From: Chara braunii
Taxonomy: Eukaryota > Streptophyta > Charophyceae > Charales > Characeae
Assembly: GCA_003427395.1 (NCBI GenBank)
Contig: BFEA01000314.1
Location: forward strand, 62,540 to 93,045
Reading direction: 5' to 3'
Length of the DNA: 30,506 nt
Shown piece after piece: positions 10,322 through 20,828 of this stretch. The notes below the pieces were generated by a model. That model was not told the DNA's origin. It saw only the letters and a program-made list of their open reading frames with translations, and made no database searches. The stretch's first letter is position 1, and the number at the start of each line of letters is the position of its first letter. A program made the translations under genes and the position numbers.

Positions 10322-11885
10322 ACGAAGCACGACGCTGGCGGGAAAGGTCAGCGTAGTGGCGATCGAGGGCGGTAGCGTAAAGGCACCGCGAGGAGGTATG
10401 ACCGTCCAAGCGGCAACGCAAACACCCACGTCGGCCCAAAATAGCCGCGCGCTCCTCAGCGGAAAGGACACCGCGAGGAGGAACAAAGCCCTGAGGGAGG
10501 TCCTGCTGAGGGACCTCGGGGGGCGACGCGCCAGCGTGACCAGGGCGGCTGCGTGCCCGGGAAAGGGTGGAGAGGATAAGCTGGAGGCGCTCAGCCATAG
10601 GGAGAGTAGGGTCCTCCAGGTGGTGCTGGACGGCATCGCTGAGGTCGAGGTCATCGCTATGATCACCCGCTGGCGACAGCGGGGCACCAGCGTCCTGCAC
10701 ACCATACTCGATTGGGCTGAAGCGGCGCGAGAAGTGGCGGCCCTGCTGCGTGGAACGGCGGGGGCGACCGCGAAAAGGGGAACGACGCTGGGAAGTGCCG
10801 TGAGAGGAGGAGGCGGCGTAACCCGTGCGCTGAGGCTGGGAGGAGGAGGCGGGGTGAAGACGGGCTCGCATCCGCTCATGGTTCCTGGCCGCCTCGTAAA
10901 CCTGCGGGGCTGATGTGAACTCGTACCGCCATAGCTCGGAGCGGTACTCGAGCGGGAGGCTGGCCAAGAAACGATCGATAAGGGCAGCCTCGGGAAGGAA
11001 CGCCACGTCACGAATGAGGCGGGCGTCCTGAAAGACCTGGATGTGGCGATCCAAGCCGGCAGCGCCACCAGAGCCGGACCAGCATGTAGTGACGACACGC
11101 TCGAAGGCGTCAGTCATGTCATATCGGGTTCCGAAGCGATCCTCGAGGAACGCCTGGAAATCCATGAAGGTCGGAGTCCGACCCTCACGCAGGGAGTAAG
11201 CATAGAAATCCTCCCAGGCGTCGAAAGGAGCACCACGCAGGCGCGTGGAGAGGTGACCCGCCCACGTGTCGGGTGTGGCGCCCATGAGCTGGAGCGTGCG
11301 GGTGGCAGACTGCAGCCACCTAGACACGCGTATGCCTGTACCGTCATACAAGGGAATGTCCGATAAGCGGATGCATGGTGCGCCACCGTTTTGGCGGCGA
11401 GGGGAACGGGGAGCACGGGACTGCGCTACGGCGGAATAAGTCGGCGCAGGTCCTGGAGGAGGAGGCGCAGCTGACTGTACGCCAGGGCCGCATGGAGGAG
11501 CGGCGGGGGAAACAGCGGCAGGCTGCACGGGAGCTGCGGTGGAAGAGGTCGCAGCAACCGAGGGGATGGGGAGGAGGTAGGATGGAGATGGGTAGGGTGC
11601 AGGGCGAGGGAAGCGAGCCTGCATGGAAGGAAGAATAGAGGAAGAAGAGGGTGCACCGGAAGGCGCGACCACCTGTGAGGGTGGGGGTGGCTGAAGGCGT
11701 GAGAGGGCGAGGTCGGTCCGGAGCCGGGCGATCTCGTCCTCGAGACCTCGAACGTAGGTCGAGCGAGGTGTGGCAGGGGGAGACGCACGAGCGGCGCGAG
11801 GCATCCCACAAGGGGGAGAGCCAGATGGCGATGCGGTCGTTCGAAGAGGGGGGAGAAGTGGGGCACCCGGAAAAGCTGAGACCAT
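10284..11885 (-). CDS. gag: Chromovirus Gag (capsid and nucleocapsid), main open frame
   Basis: This is an open frame of 533 codons with ATG at 11885 in context accATGg. It begins with a Pro/Ser/Ala-rich segment. A retrotransposon-gag-type capsid follows (GIRVSRWLQSATRTLQLMG, then DFQAFLEDRFGT and RFLASLPLEYRSEL). A zinc knuckle near the C-terminus reads CLRCRLDGHTSSRC (C-X2-C-X4-H-X4-C, complete). Gag packages the element RNA into particles. The frame ends at TAG 10284-10286, just after a C8 run at 10314-10321 where the protease frame can be entered by -1 slippage. The true N-terminus may lie upstream at 12363. Confidence 0.85.
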   Translation of the reverse strand: MVSAFPGAPLLPPLRTTASPSGSPPCGMPRAARASPPATPRSTYVRGLEDEIARLRTDLALSRLQPPPPSQVVAPSGAPSSSSILPSMQARFPRPAPYPSPSYLLPIPSVAATSSTAAPVQPAAVSPAAPPCGPGVQSAAPPPPGPAPTYSAVAQSRAPRSPRRQNGGAPCIRLSDIPLYDGTGIRVSRWLQSATRTLQLMGATPDTWAGHLSTRLRGAPFDAWEDFYAYSLREGRTPTFMDFQAFLEDRFGTRYDMTDAFERVVTTCWSGSGGAAGLDRHIQVFQDARLIRDVAFLPEAALIDRFLASLPLEYRSELWRYEFTSAPQVYEAARNHERMRARLHPASSSQPQRTGYAASSSHGTSQRRSPFRGRPRRSTQQGRHFSRRFSPIEYGVQDAGAPLSPAGDHSDDLDLSDAVQHHLEDPTLPMAERLQLILSTLSRARSRPGHAGASPPEVPQQDLPQGFVPPRGVLSAEERAAILGRRGCLRCRLDGHTSSRCLYATALDRHYADLSRQRRASSPPGASHPRGAS

Positions 11886-12073
11886 GGTAGCAGGTTGTGG
11901 TCCCGTGGCGGTCGTGACCGGAATCTGGGCGGGTGCACCCGTGGACTGAGGGAGGCCTGACTCGTGGCGGTTGTCGTGCTAGGTGCGTGGACGGTCACCA
12001 AGATGGCCGGGTCGGGGGCAGCGAAGGAGGAAGCTCCACCATGTCCACCCTGTCAGGAGGCAGGGGACCCGGA

Positions 12074-12363
12074 CTAGGAGCCAGGAGAAGAGATAGAGTG
12101 AGGAGAGGAAGGACGACCAGCGTCCTGGAGTTGCCGCACGCCGGCGGCAAGGGTCGCCACCTGCGCCTGTAAGGGTGCGAGGGTCGCGAGTTGTGCCCGC
12201 ATGGGCGCAAGGGTCGCGAGTTGCGCCTGGATGGGCGCCAGGAAGAAGGTGAGGAGGGTGTGCAGATCCCCCTGGGGCTGATGGCCCTGGTCCGCCGGCA
12301 CGGTGTGGAGCCCGATGCCGTGGTCATCGCCGTGTCGGCGGCGTGTGACACACCGTCAGCCAT
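12074..12363 (-). pseudogene. Possible Gag N-terminal extension with decapeptide repeats
   Basis: ATG at 12363 (ATGGCTGACGG, good context) starts a short Ala/Thr-rich reading. In the next frame, about 12290-12130 encodes three copies of a 10-residue unit of the form AP(I/M/L)xAQ(L/V)ATL, likely an amphipathic helix or coiled coil. That frame stops at TAG 12074-12076. It is in neither the gag nor the pol frame, so at least two shifts separate it from gag. I infer a decayed N-terminal oligomerisation segment. It could also be unrelated tandem DNA. Confidence 0.45.
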
Positions 12364-12548
12364 AGGGAGATGACGGAAAGGACTGGAGGGGTCCAGAAGA
12401 GGTCAGCGTGAGCGGAGGGCGTAGGGGGAAGTCCGCGGTAGAAAGCGGCGAACGGCGCTAGCAAGGCTAGCGCGGGCGCCGTCAAAGGGGGAGGGGTGGT
12501 TCGGGTCCAGGGTGCCCGAAGAGCACGGGGAAGAAGGGGGGTTTTTAA

Positions 12549-12588
12549 GAACCCTAAACCCTACAAAAACCCTAAGAAAACCCTAACC
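12549..12588. repeat. Telomere-like CCCTAAA tract
   Basis: AACCCTAAACCCT and three further CCCTAA words lie within about 40 bp. The plant telomere repeat is CCCTAAA, and AAACCCTA is also a known promoter motif (telo box) in plants. Confidence 0.7.
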
Positions 12589-12824
12589 GAAGTTCAAGTG
12601 GTTAGGGTAGGGTACCGGTGACCTAATCAAGAAAGTAAAATAGCAAGCATAGGGGGGGGAAAGAGGGAGAAAAATAAATAAACAGCGAGATTTCGAGGGA
12701 AAATAAAAATAAACAAGAAAATAAATAAATAATAAAAATAATTAAAGAAATAAGTAAAAAGGTGTGAAGGGACAACAATATTTATTTATGTTTTATTTTA
12801 TTTTATTTTATTTTTTGAAGTTTT

Positions 12825-13168
12825 TTTCGGCAGCATTTCCCTACCCCCCACGGGGTCAAGAATGTGCCAAGGGGAAAGGAGAGACCAAGGTGAGCACACT
12901 AGGTGTCAAGATGCCGCAAAAAAATAAAAATAAAAAAAATTAGAGAATAAATAAAGAAATAAAGAAATAATAAATAAATAAATAAATAAATAAAGAAGTA
13001 AATAAGTGGATGAGGAGGTGGGGAGAAACAGAGTATCTGATTTGTCAAAAATTTTGGCAGCATTTCGTTACCCCATGGGGTCGAAGTGTGCCGAGAAGAC
13101 TAAGTGGAAGAAAAACAGAAAATTTTGGCAGCACTTCTTTACCCCCACGGGGTCAAAACGTGTGCCGA
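12825..13168. repeat. Three dispersed ~45-bp hairpin repeats (GGCAGC...GTGCC)
   Basis: Copies are at about 12825-12868, 13051-13093 and 13121-13168. Each has GGCAGCAYTTC, then an inner ACCCC/GGGGT pair, then a GTGCC arm that can pair with the opening GGCA. The copies differ in spacer and in several bases, but the pairing arms remain. Confidence 0.75.
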
Positions 13169-13200
13169 AAGTAGTAAAGATTAACACCTAACAAGATTGA

Positions 13201-13430
13201 AGGTTGCCGCAAAGGAAATCGAATTTTCAGAATGACGAAAAAAATAAATAAATAAATAAATGAAATAAATCAGAAAATGAGAAAAGAGGGTGGGGAAGAA
13301 GATGAGAAAACTAACGACTAATCAGATTTAGGGTTGCCGTAGAGAAAATCGAATTTTCAGAATAAATAGAAAAATAAATGAAATGAATCCGAAAATGAGA
13401 AAAGAAGGTGGGAGAGAAGATAATTCAAAA
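13201..13430. repeat. ~130-bp direct duplication
   Basis: GAATTTTCAG with its flanks occurs at 13221 and again at 13351, preceded by GGTTGCCG and followed by AAATAAAT and GAAAATGAGAAAAGA in both copies. The offset is 130 bp and the copies are diverged. Confidence 0.75.
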
Positions 13431-13713
13431 TTTTTTGAAAAAGAAAAAGATAAATCAAAAGGAAGATAGAAAAAAGGAAAAAACAGAAAAATTCGAAGTG
13501 GGGGGGAATGGGAATGAAAAAGTGAAGGAGAAGAGAAGGAAATAGGTGGGTAAGAGAAAAAGATGAAGTGGGAGGTGGGGGGATGAGATGGGTTGGGGAA
13601 AGGTGGAGAGAGATCAAGAAGGAAGGAGAAAAGAAAGAGGGGAGACAAGAAAGAAATGAAGAAAAGAGAGTATAGAATGGGTGGTGGGAGAAAAGGTGGG
13701 GTGAGGGGTTATG

Positions 13714-13717
<4 letters not shown>

Positions 13718-13771
<54 letters not shown>
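13718..13771. repeat. (GA)n microsatellite in chromovirus leader
   Basis: About 54 bp of GA dinucleotides. Other GA/CT tracts are at 1-83, 26735-26814 and 29576-29605, in different elements. Confidence 0.95.
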
Positions 13772-13774
<3 letters not shown>

Positions 13775-14068
13775 GGGTTAGTAGAGGGAGGGGAGATAGA
13801 AAAGTGATACCTGGCCCTTGGTGTCTCCAAGGGCACAAGGTGCACCAAGACCAGGAGGGTCTTGGCCTTCGCTGCAGCAGCGAGGTGGAGGAGAGAGGGG
13901 GCTGAGATCTTGATCAGCCCCTACTGCAAATCTGCAGATCTAGGGTATGCTGTGTGAGCATACCCTCACCGGTGTAGAGCGGCCCCTGAAACACAGGGGG
14001 TCTTCAAGTCCACAGCAAAGTGCCACGTGGCACTGTAGGTGGCCACGTGCACATGCAGCAGCAGCCAC

Positions 14069-14146
14069 GGGGGGGGGGGGGAAAATAGCAGCCTCCCCCG
14101 TTGCTGCCTTGCTGGCCACTGCTCGCTGCTGGGGGGGGGGGGGGGG
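14069..14146. repeat. Two G homopolymers (13 and 16 bases)
   Basis: G13 is at 14069-14081 and G16 at 14131-14146. Each is preceded by a CAGC/CTGC-rich word and followed by AAATAGC. The shared context suggests a diverged ~63-bp duplication. Homopolymers this long are prone to length error. Confidence 0.7.
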
Positions 14147-14210
14147 TAAATAGCCAGCACGGCACCTCTTCAACACGAGTGTGCCGTGTTACAAGGCTAC
14201 AGACACTCTG

Positions 14211-14275
14211 TGGCGAGTGTGTTATGAGGCTGCTTACGCACGCGCATGGCTCGGCAGGCGCCTGGGTTCAAACCC
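14211..14275 (+). other. tRNA-like Pol III A box and B box
   Basis: TGGCGAGTGTG at 14211 resembles an A box. GGTTCAAACCC at 14265-14275 matches a B box and sits in a perfect T-arm shape, CTGGG-TTCAAAC-CCCAG. The flanks do not pair as an acceptor stem, so this is not an intact tRNA gene. It may be a tRNA-derived SINE head. Confidence 0.35.
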
Positions 14276-14479
14276 CAGCAGCAGCAGTTGCATCCCAGAT
14301 CTTGATGATAATATAAATCCGGCACGTGTCAGCTGCAGCAGGCGCCACCTTTTCTCCTCCGTTTTCGCTGCAAAACGCCCGAAAACCACCGAAAAAACCC
14401 GCTGTCGGGTTTGCTGTATTTCCCGCTGTGCGGAGTGCTGGACAGCTGTACGGGGTGGTGGGTGGGAGCGGGGACCGTT

Positions 14480-14494
14480 CCTGCTCCGATACCA
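14480..14494 (-). promoter_or_regulatory. Primer binding site of chromovirus
   Basis: The minus strand reads TGGTATCGGAGCAGG one base after the LTR end (CTACA). It resembles the complement of initiator Met-tRNA and shares TGGTATCGGA with the outer element. Confidence 0.85.
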
Positions 14495-14495
14495 A

Positions 14496-14816
14496 TGTAG
14501 CGGACCCACCAGGTGTGGTGCTCCGCTAGTGGTAGAGATGGAGATGGAGGAAGAAGGGGGGAGCGAGATGGCACAACGCGGCTCCCCACGCAAGACTCCA
14601 ACGCACGTACTCCAAAATGTGCAAGTGATGAATGAGGACGAAAACAGACAACCGCTGGGGGATACCCCAACGGACTGACGGGACTGGACTGGACTGGCTG
14701 GTACCGACAGAGGTACCGGCCTGGTCGGGACTGGACTGCCCCCGAATAGAACACAGGCCTGTGAGAACAGGCCAAGGGGCTGGTCTCACAGGCCAACCAA
14801 CCAGAGGTCCGCTACA
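14496..14816 (-). mobile_element. Chromovirus 5' LTR
   Basis: This 321-bp LTR starts on the minus strand with TGTAGCGGAC. It contains a perfect 11-bp inverted repeat, GGCCTGTGAGA (14756-14766) with TCTCACAGGCC (14784-14794), enclosing 17 bases. I see no clear TATA box. Confidence 0.95.
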
Positions 14817-14821
14817 TAGTC
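14817..14821. repeat. Chromovirus target-site duplication, right copy (TAGTC)
   Basis: Exact copy of 4421-4425. LINE ORF1 resumes here. Confidence 0.95.
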
Positions 14822-16267
14822 GGATTGAGAAGGATGGAGGTCAAAAGAGAAGAAAGGCTGAGGAGTCGGGAAAAGACAAGGATGCAATAATGGAAGAAAC
14901 CGGAAAAGGGAATGACACAGCAGTTGAAGAACTAATGGATGACGAAGAAGATAAAGAATCTGAAGGAAAGAACAGCCCAACAGAAACAATGTCCGAAGAA
15001 GAAGACCGATCCAAACGATCGTTGGCTTGGCTCAAGGAATATGTCGAGAAGGTCAAGAGAGAAAGGGAACACGCTTTTGATATCCGGGTAGCCTGCCTGA
15101 AACATGCAGAGAGATCGCAGGAGAAAGGCATGGTCCCAGGGATCAGCAATTCTTCCAATCAATATGAGATGCTCAGAAAGGAGAAGGCGGAAGAACTCTC
15201 TGAATATGCAGCCTTCAGATACGCAGAAAAGAAGAGAGCGAGAGAACAAGGAACAAAGGACAAGGGCAAAATGATCCCCACGACCAAAGGAGATTTTCAG
15301 GATCTGCGCCCCAAAGCGAGAAAGACAAACAAATCTCAGAAAAAAAAGGGGTCAAATACAGAACAGCCAGGGAATGAGGAGGAATCAGAACATGCCCTCT
15401 TGGAGAAAGAAGCAGCAGTGGTTCTGTCACAAACAGAAAAACTGAAGAAATGGAATAGGGAGTACACCCCAGAGTTCTCACTACTATCACACAGATAGCA
15501 AGGAGCCAAGCCCCAATGGTGGCGGAGGCGGCCAAGGCAGCTAAAAGAACGCTGAAAAATATCCGGCCTCTCATCGCGGCCAGGTACTTGGCCAAAGCAC
15601 GAGAGTGGCAGGTCGCCACAGATGTCTCCTTCAAAATCCCATACTTCACGGAAGGAGCAAATGTGATCAAGGAGCTGAAGAGACAAGTAACAATGGAGAG
15701 TCCTTGTTTGAGACAGTCGCAGTGGAAGAAAGCCAGATAAACACCGACATGCAAGAAGACACCGACACCTCACAGAAGAAAGAAGGAGAGATGAACAAAA
15801 ACTCCCAAAGAGCTTTCTCACCCCTGATCGTTAAAATGCTAGAGGCAACGGAGCTAAAATCAGGGGTGTTCTGGAAACCATGGAGAACAGTGGCCGAGGT
15901 CCCATACAGCATTCTGTCAGGTCTGGGCACATCAGCAGAACTGATGGCTACAACAGTCGCAGAGATTGTCTCAAAGGGGCTGTTGGAGGGAGATGAGGAT
16001 CTGCAATCAAGAGCGTACTTTACGGACAGTGAGAGATTCTACAAAAGTGAAGAATCTGATGGGGAATCTTGGGACGGTGACGACGAGAAGGAAAGGCCTG
16101 ACATACTTTCCGACCTGGAGAAAATTGACAGGGGAAAAGAAAGTTTGGAGCTTCTCGACAGCGCAGGAGAAGGGACTCCCTCCACCTCGAAGGACAGTGG
16201 ACTAAAGACCTACCTAGAGGCAATTGGGGAGGATGGGAGCTCGGAGGGTTCACCCCCTCCTCACTAG
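14822..16267 (+). pseudogene. LINE ORF1, 3' part, frameshifted
   Basis: Downstream of the chromovirus, a highly charged Lys/Glu-rich segment runs to TAG 15496-15498. It is predicted coiled coil (RSLAWLKEYVEKVKRERE, then YEMLRKEKAEELSEYAAF). Coding character continues in a second frame from about 15474 (NIRPLIAARYLAKAREWQVA). From about 15700 a third frame runs to TAG 16265-16267, ending in an acidic Ser/Asp/Glu-rich tail. At least three frame changes occur between the chromovirus and the end. Charged coiled-coil tails are common in LINE ORF1 proteins. ORF2 begins about 43 bases later. I do not recognise a named domain here. Confidence 0.65.
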
Positions 16268-16310
16268 AGGCCCTCTTCTCATCAACCCCTAACCTGGTAG
16301 AGTGTCAGCC

Positions 16311-19300
16311 ATGGAACAGTACAGGTTCAAGGCGAATGAGATGGGACAGCGTACAAACTGGAAAGCCCAAGGTCTGGTAATCAGAAGCTGGAACGTCAAT
16401 GGGTTGGGAAATATAATAGATAAAGAAGATAAGATGAACGGCATCTTAACAGGGATGACAATGATCAACAACAAACCAGCAGACATCTTATTACTACAAG
16501 AAACCCACCTCACCTTCTCAAGAGAACACGATAGAATCCGCTCCTTTCTCGGAAGGAAGTTGGGGGACCTGAAGGACGAAATATGGTCGGCAGACCCCAC
16601 CTCAAACACAAAGGGAACTGCTATTCGGATCCCCAAATCGTCCCGTGTATACACAGCAGGTACAATCATAGACAAGAAAGTTGATCTGCACGAAGGGAGA
16701 TGGAGTCTTCTCCACCTCAAATGGAAGGAAGAGGATCTAGTGCTAATTAATATTTACGCGCCCAACTCATTGACCGAAAGATCAGCCTTCGTGTCAAAAA
16801 TCAGAGACCTGATCCCGACAATGATCCCTTGTATTCTAGCGGGAGACTGGAACGCCACCATAGACCCAGCCACGGACCGCATATCACGGCCCTCTCATTC
16901 TCCTAATCCAGCTGAAGCTTACCCGATCAGGAAACTAATGCTAGATCAGAACCTGGTGGATCCATTTAGAACCCTACACCCCACTGGGAGGGCATTTACA
17001 CTGGTAAAAAAGAACCATGCCCACCACACCGCCTTCTCGCGAATAGATTAGTTCCTGCTGTCAAAAATATTGTTGGGGACGGTCAAAGAGGCGGAGAATC
17101 TACCGCTAGCCCCATACAAGGGGCTGGATCACAAACCCATAGAACTAGTGATATGCTTCGACCAAATAATTAAGAAAGTAGCCAGCTTCCATAAGCTCAA
17201 CAACGCACTCCTCCTCAGCCAGACCTTTCAAAAATAAATACATGACTGTTGGGTTGGCCAGAGAAGCTCACGATTGAGTACAGAAACCCGATGGGACTGG
17301 TTCCAAAGGAGCTACTCTACCCTCTCGACAGAAGCGGCCAGAATCTCCAGGAAGCTTGCCTCTATGAGGAAACAAAGAAGACAAACTCTAGAATTTGCCC
17401 TGAAACTAGCCGAAATCAACTTGAGCGAGAACCCTTCCTCCCCACTCTACAACGAACTGTTTGAGAAGGCAAGAGAGGAACTGGCAATGTGGAAATGGTG
17501 GGACCTGAAGGGACTGCAAATAAGAGCTAGAATGTGCGAGTATGAACTCAACGAATCTATGACCAAGCACTTTTTCGCACGAATCAAAGCCAACTCAAGA
17601 GCTAGTACGATAGAAGGCTTGAGACCGTCGACGGCCCCAGAACTGATGAGAACGGATAGTGAAGGGATGTTGGAGATAGCTAAGGATTTTTACAAGGACC
17701 TCTATCAGTCCAAGACCTTCACTCCAATAACATCCAGCACGAGGGAAGCGAGGGAGAGAATGCTCCAATACCTAGAACGAACAATAACAATTGAGCAAAT
17801 GGATGAGCTAGACAAACCTATCACAGCAGAGGAACTACATCAAGCCCTAATAAGAATGAACAACGGCAAATCCCCAGGGGTGGACGGTTTAACGAAAGAA
17901 TTATGGGAGAAATTTTGGCCACTCCTAGGTCCTGATCTGCTCAACTTCTACAATGACTGCTGGACCAGAGGAGGACTGGGGAATCTACTCAGCAGCAGCG
18001 TGGTCACTCTACTCTACAAAAAAGGAGAAAAGGCAGACATCAAGAATTACAGGCCCATCTCATTACTCACACTCCCATACAAAATCTTGGCGAAGACCCT
18101 CTCCAATCGGATTGCCAAAATAACAGATAAATGCTTTCACATCGATCAATCAGGCTTCATTCCGGGCAGATACATCCTAGACAACGTACTAGCATTGAAT
18201 GAAGCAGTAAGGAAAACCAGAGAAAGGAGAATAAACACAGCCATATTGTTCTTTGACTTCGAAAAAGCGTACGACCAAGTCAATTGGGACTTTATGGAAG
18301 CCAGCATGGAAAAAATGGGTGTAGGACCGAATTTCAGGAAGTGGGTCCATATACTCTACAAGGATGCAGTGGGTTGTGTCCAAATTAATGGACTGTTATC
18401 AGACTGTTACCCGATCTCCCGATCGGTACGACAAGGCGACCCACTAGCACCATCAATATTCCTCTTTGTGATGGAACCCATCGCATCTTTCTTACGCAAG
18501 GACCCGTCGATCCATAGACTACCTGTCCTCAACACGGGCATGGCGCATCGAATAGACTTCCCGACAATAATCATGTTTGCAGATGACCTAACAGTGTTGA
18601 TTAGAGCGTCAGACTCATCCTTTAGGACACTCGTCAAAGCAATGGAAGCCTTCAGATTGGCCTCAGAAATGAAGATCAATTGGGGAAAAACAATAGGATG
18701 GTGGTTATCGGACGAGGAACCCCTCCAACTGCAAGGGGAGGAAGCAGCCATGACCTGGGAAAGGCCGGAATCGCCTACCCGATATTTGGGTATACTCATG
18801 ACTAGGGAGGGCCTGGCACCTCAAATGGGACAGAGCATATTAGCCAAACAAATCAACAAGATGCGGAGATGGGCCAATACCTTCACCTCCCTCATCGGTC
18901 GAGCCCTGGCGCTTAACACTTCAATGTTCTCAATGACGTGGTACATAGCGTCCATCTGGACAATCCCAGACAACTCCATTAAAGAGTTGAATCGGAAGGC
19001 CAAAGCATATCTATGGTCAGGAGACCCTAATAAAGAGAATGGCATACCTAAGATTGCCTGGCATTACATCACGAGGAGTCCCCAGAAGGGAGGATTGGGA
19101 ATCATAGACCCTGGAACAGAAACGAAAGCACTGCAGACCAAGTGGATTATCAAACTTTTGATGACCCCCGATACATCATGGAACAATTTGGCCCTAGATA
19201 ACATTAGATCGCTGGCTCCCGTACCTGCACCAGAAGACATGTCAGGGACATTTTGGATAATGAACAAGGAATGGGTCATAACCACAGGAAGGAAGAACCG

Positions 19301-20828
19301 GAAAAGGAGCGAAGGACAGGAGGGCTGCAGACCGCCTACCCCATACTGGGCAGCACTACTGCGGATATGGAGAGGTATAATGCCAGTTAAAACTAATAGG
19401 CCCAGATCCAAGGACGAAGTGTTGAGGCAACCACTCTTTGGAAATCAATGGATAACGAATGAGAGCGATAATCCCATCCCTCTAGAGCTCAAATGGCTAT
19501 CTTGGATAAAAAACGGAGTATGGAAAGTCGGCCATCTATGGAGTGAAGAGCGAAAAAGATGGAAAACAGAACAAGAAATCAGTGCTCAATTGAAGGGACG
19601 TCACAGAAGGAGACCAAACCTTGAATACATTCTTAATCTCATCCCTCAAGAATGGAAGACAATCTTGATAGAGGCCACACCATGGAAAATCGGAGAGTGG
19701 GGAGTTTTGATACAAGAGACGACTCCGCCCAGAGCCTTCCAGTTCTCCCACATGCAACAAAATTCATCCACGAACGCCACATTTCTCTCATTTCCGATCT
19801 CTGGGTCCGCTAATAACATGCCGACAATTCTTAACAGCGGGGTGGAATCAGAAGTAATGGACTTCTTCCTACTCAGGAAAGTAAGAGTCATTGGATCATG
19901 GCCTAAGTCAATCTTTAGACCNGACACGGCGGNTCATAACCTGGAGTTCGACNCGGCGGAATGGATATGGAAACCGGATAAGACCAAGAACATCAAAGCC
20001 AAAGTCCCAATTCATGAATACACAGTTAAATTGGGGTACAGGCTACTACTCAAAACTAAAGACCCATACCCCATCATCAAGAAAAGATGGCAGGACATAC
20101 TGGGATAGGAAGCAGATAAATTAACTCAGATCCAGTGGAAAAAGTTCAAAGCCATCAGGCCGATCAAGATAAGAAGCCTACAATGGTTAATCACCTATGC
20201 CGCACTTCCAGTAAACCAGTGGCTACTCACTAGACGGAAAGGCTCAGACCCCAACAGCTCGGACCTATGCACAGTCTGCACAGAAGGGGCGATAGAGGAT
20301 ATAGTACACTACTTAGTACGCTGTAAGGAAGTGACAGATTACTGGACAAGAGCCTCGACACTATGGGATTCCCTTTTTCCGATCCCCTTCCCAGAATAAC
20401 CCATCCAACTTCTCTTACTGACTAACATCCCTGAACGGCTGCAAAAGACACAAAGGATCTGGTTTGAGATCATAAGGAAAGTGACACTGTGGGTCATATG
20501 GAAGGAGAGATGCAGCAGAACGATCGAAAGAGTTGCTAACTCACGCGAGAAGGTCTGGGCGGAGACGAAGACGATGATACAAGCTCAAATCCTTTGTAAA
20601 TGGCGAAGGATCAAAAAGTCATGGCCAGAGGACGAGGAGCAACGATTGAAGACGAGGCAGAGTTTCAGCAGGACATGGCTGATAAACAAAAAAATCGCAG
20701 ACCTGCGAGAGGATCGCATCCGTTGGAAGGATTGGCACAACTCCATTGCAGGGAGGGATCAACACCAACAGACATCGGTGGTTGAGCAAAGGACAATCGG
20801 AGGAATCCTCCATGAGGGAGAAATATGA
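16311..20828 (+). pseudogene. LINE ORF2: endonuclease, reverse transcriptase, zinc finger; four in-frame stops
   Basis: ATG 16311 (gccATGg) starts a single frame that stays in register to TGA 20826-20828, about 1505 codons. The stops are TAG 17049, TAA 17235, TAG 20106 and TAA 20397. APE endonuclease (about 16389-17150) shows SWNVNGL, LLLQETHL, INIYAPN, AGDWNATID and LDHKPI; TAG 17049 follows SRID, just before the last motif. RT (about 17850-18800) shows NYRPISLL, QSGFIPGRYILDN, FDFEKAYDQVNW, RQGDPLAPS and FADD at 18576-18587. A zf-RVT finger, CTVC...H...C, lies at about 20268-20326. The endonuclease nicks the target and RT copies the RNA in place. Three N bases lie at 19922, 19933 and 19953. 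Confidence 0.94.

Larger units (their letters stand above)
12364..14476 (-). other. Chromovirus 5' leader, non-coding, repeat-rich
   Basis: This is about 2.1 kb between the primer binding site and gag with no credible gene. From high to low coordinates it holds a tRNA-like stretch (14211-14275), two G homopolymers (14069-14081 and 14131-14146), a GA tract (13718-13771), a purine-rich block, a ~130-bp direct duplication, three copies of a hairpin-forming GGCAGC repeat, AAAT-type low complexity (12680-12765, 12910-12995, 13240-13270) and a telomere-like tract (12549-12588). Confidence 0.7.
4426..14816 (-). mobile_element. Ty3-type chromovirus, 10.4 kb, inserted in LINE ORF1
   Basis: The LTRs are at 4426-4748 and 14496-14816, with 10-bp inverted termini and a 5-bp target duplication. 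A primer binding site lies next to the right-hand LTR on the minus strand. Gene order on that strand is gag, protease, RT, RNase H, integrase, chromodomain, which defines a chromovirus. The protease-to-chromodomain region is one continuous frame with four stops and no indel. The chromodomain is thought to guide integration toward marked heterochromatin in this clade. Confidence 0.97.

Noticed and set aside
10196-11098. 300-codon minus-strand frame overlapping gag
   Set aside because: It is a shadow of the GC-rich gag gene in another frame. Only the gag frame has the capsid and zinc-knuckle motifs.
13357-13848. Ser/Leu/Pro-rich minus-strand frames around the GA tract
   Set aside because: They are translations of purine/pyrimidine low-complexity DNA and a microsatellite.
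14211-14290. Intact tRNA gene
   Set aside because: The T-arm is perfect, but there is no matching acceptor stem and no convincing anticodon arm.
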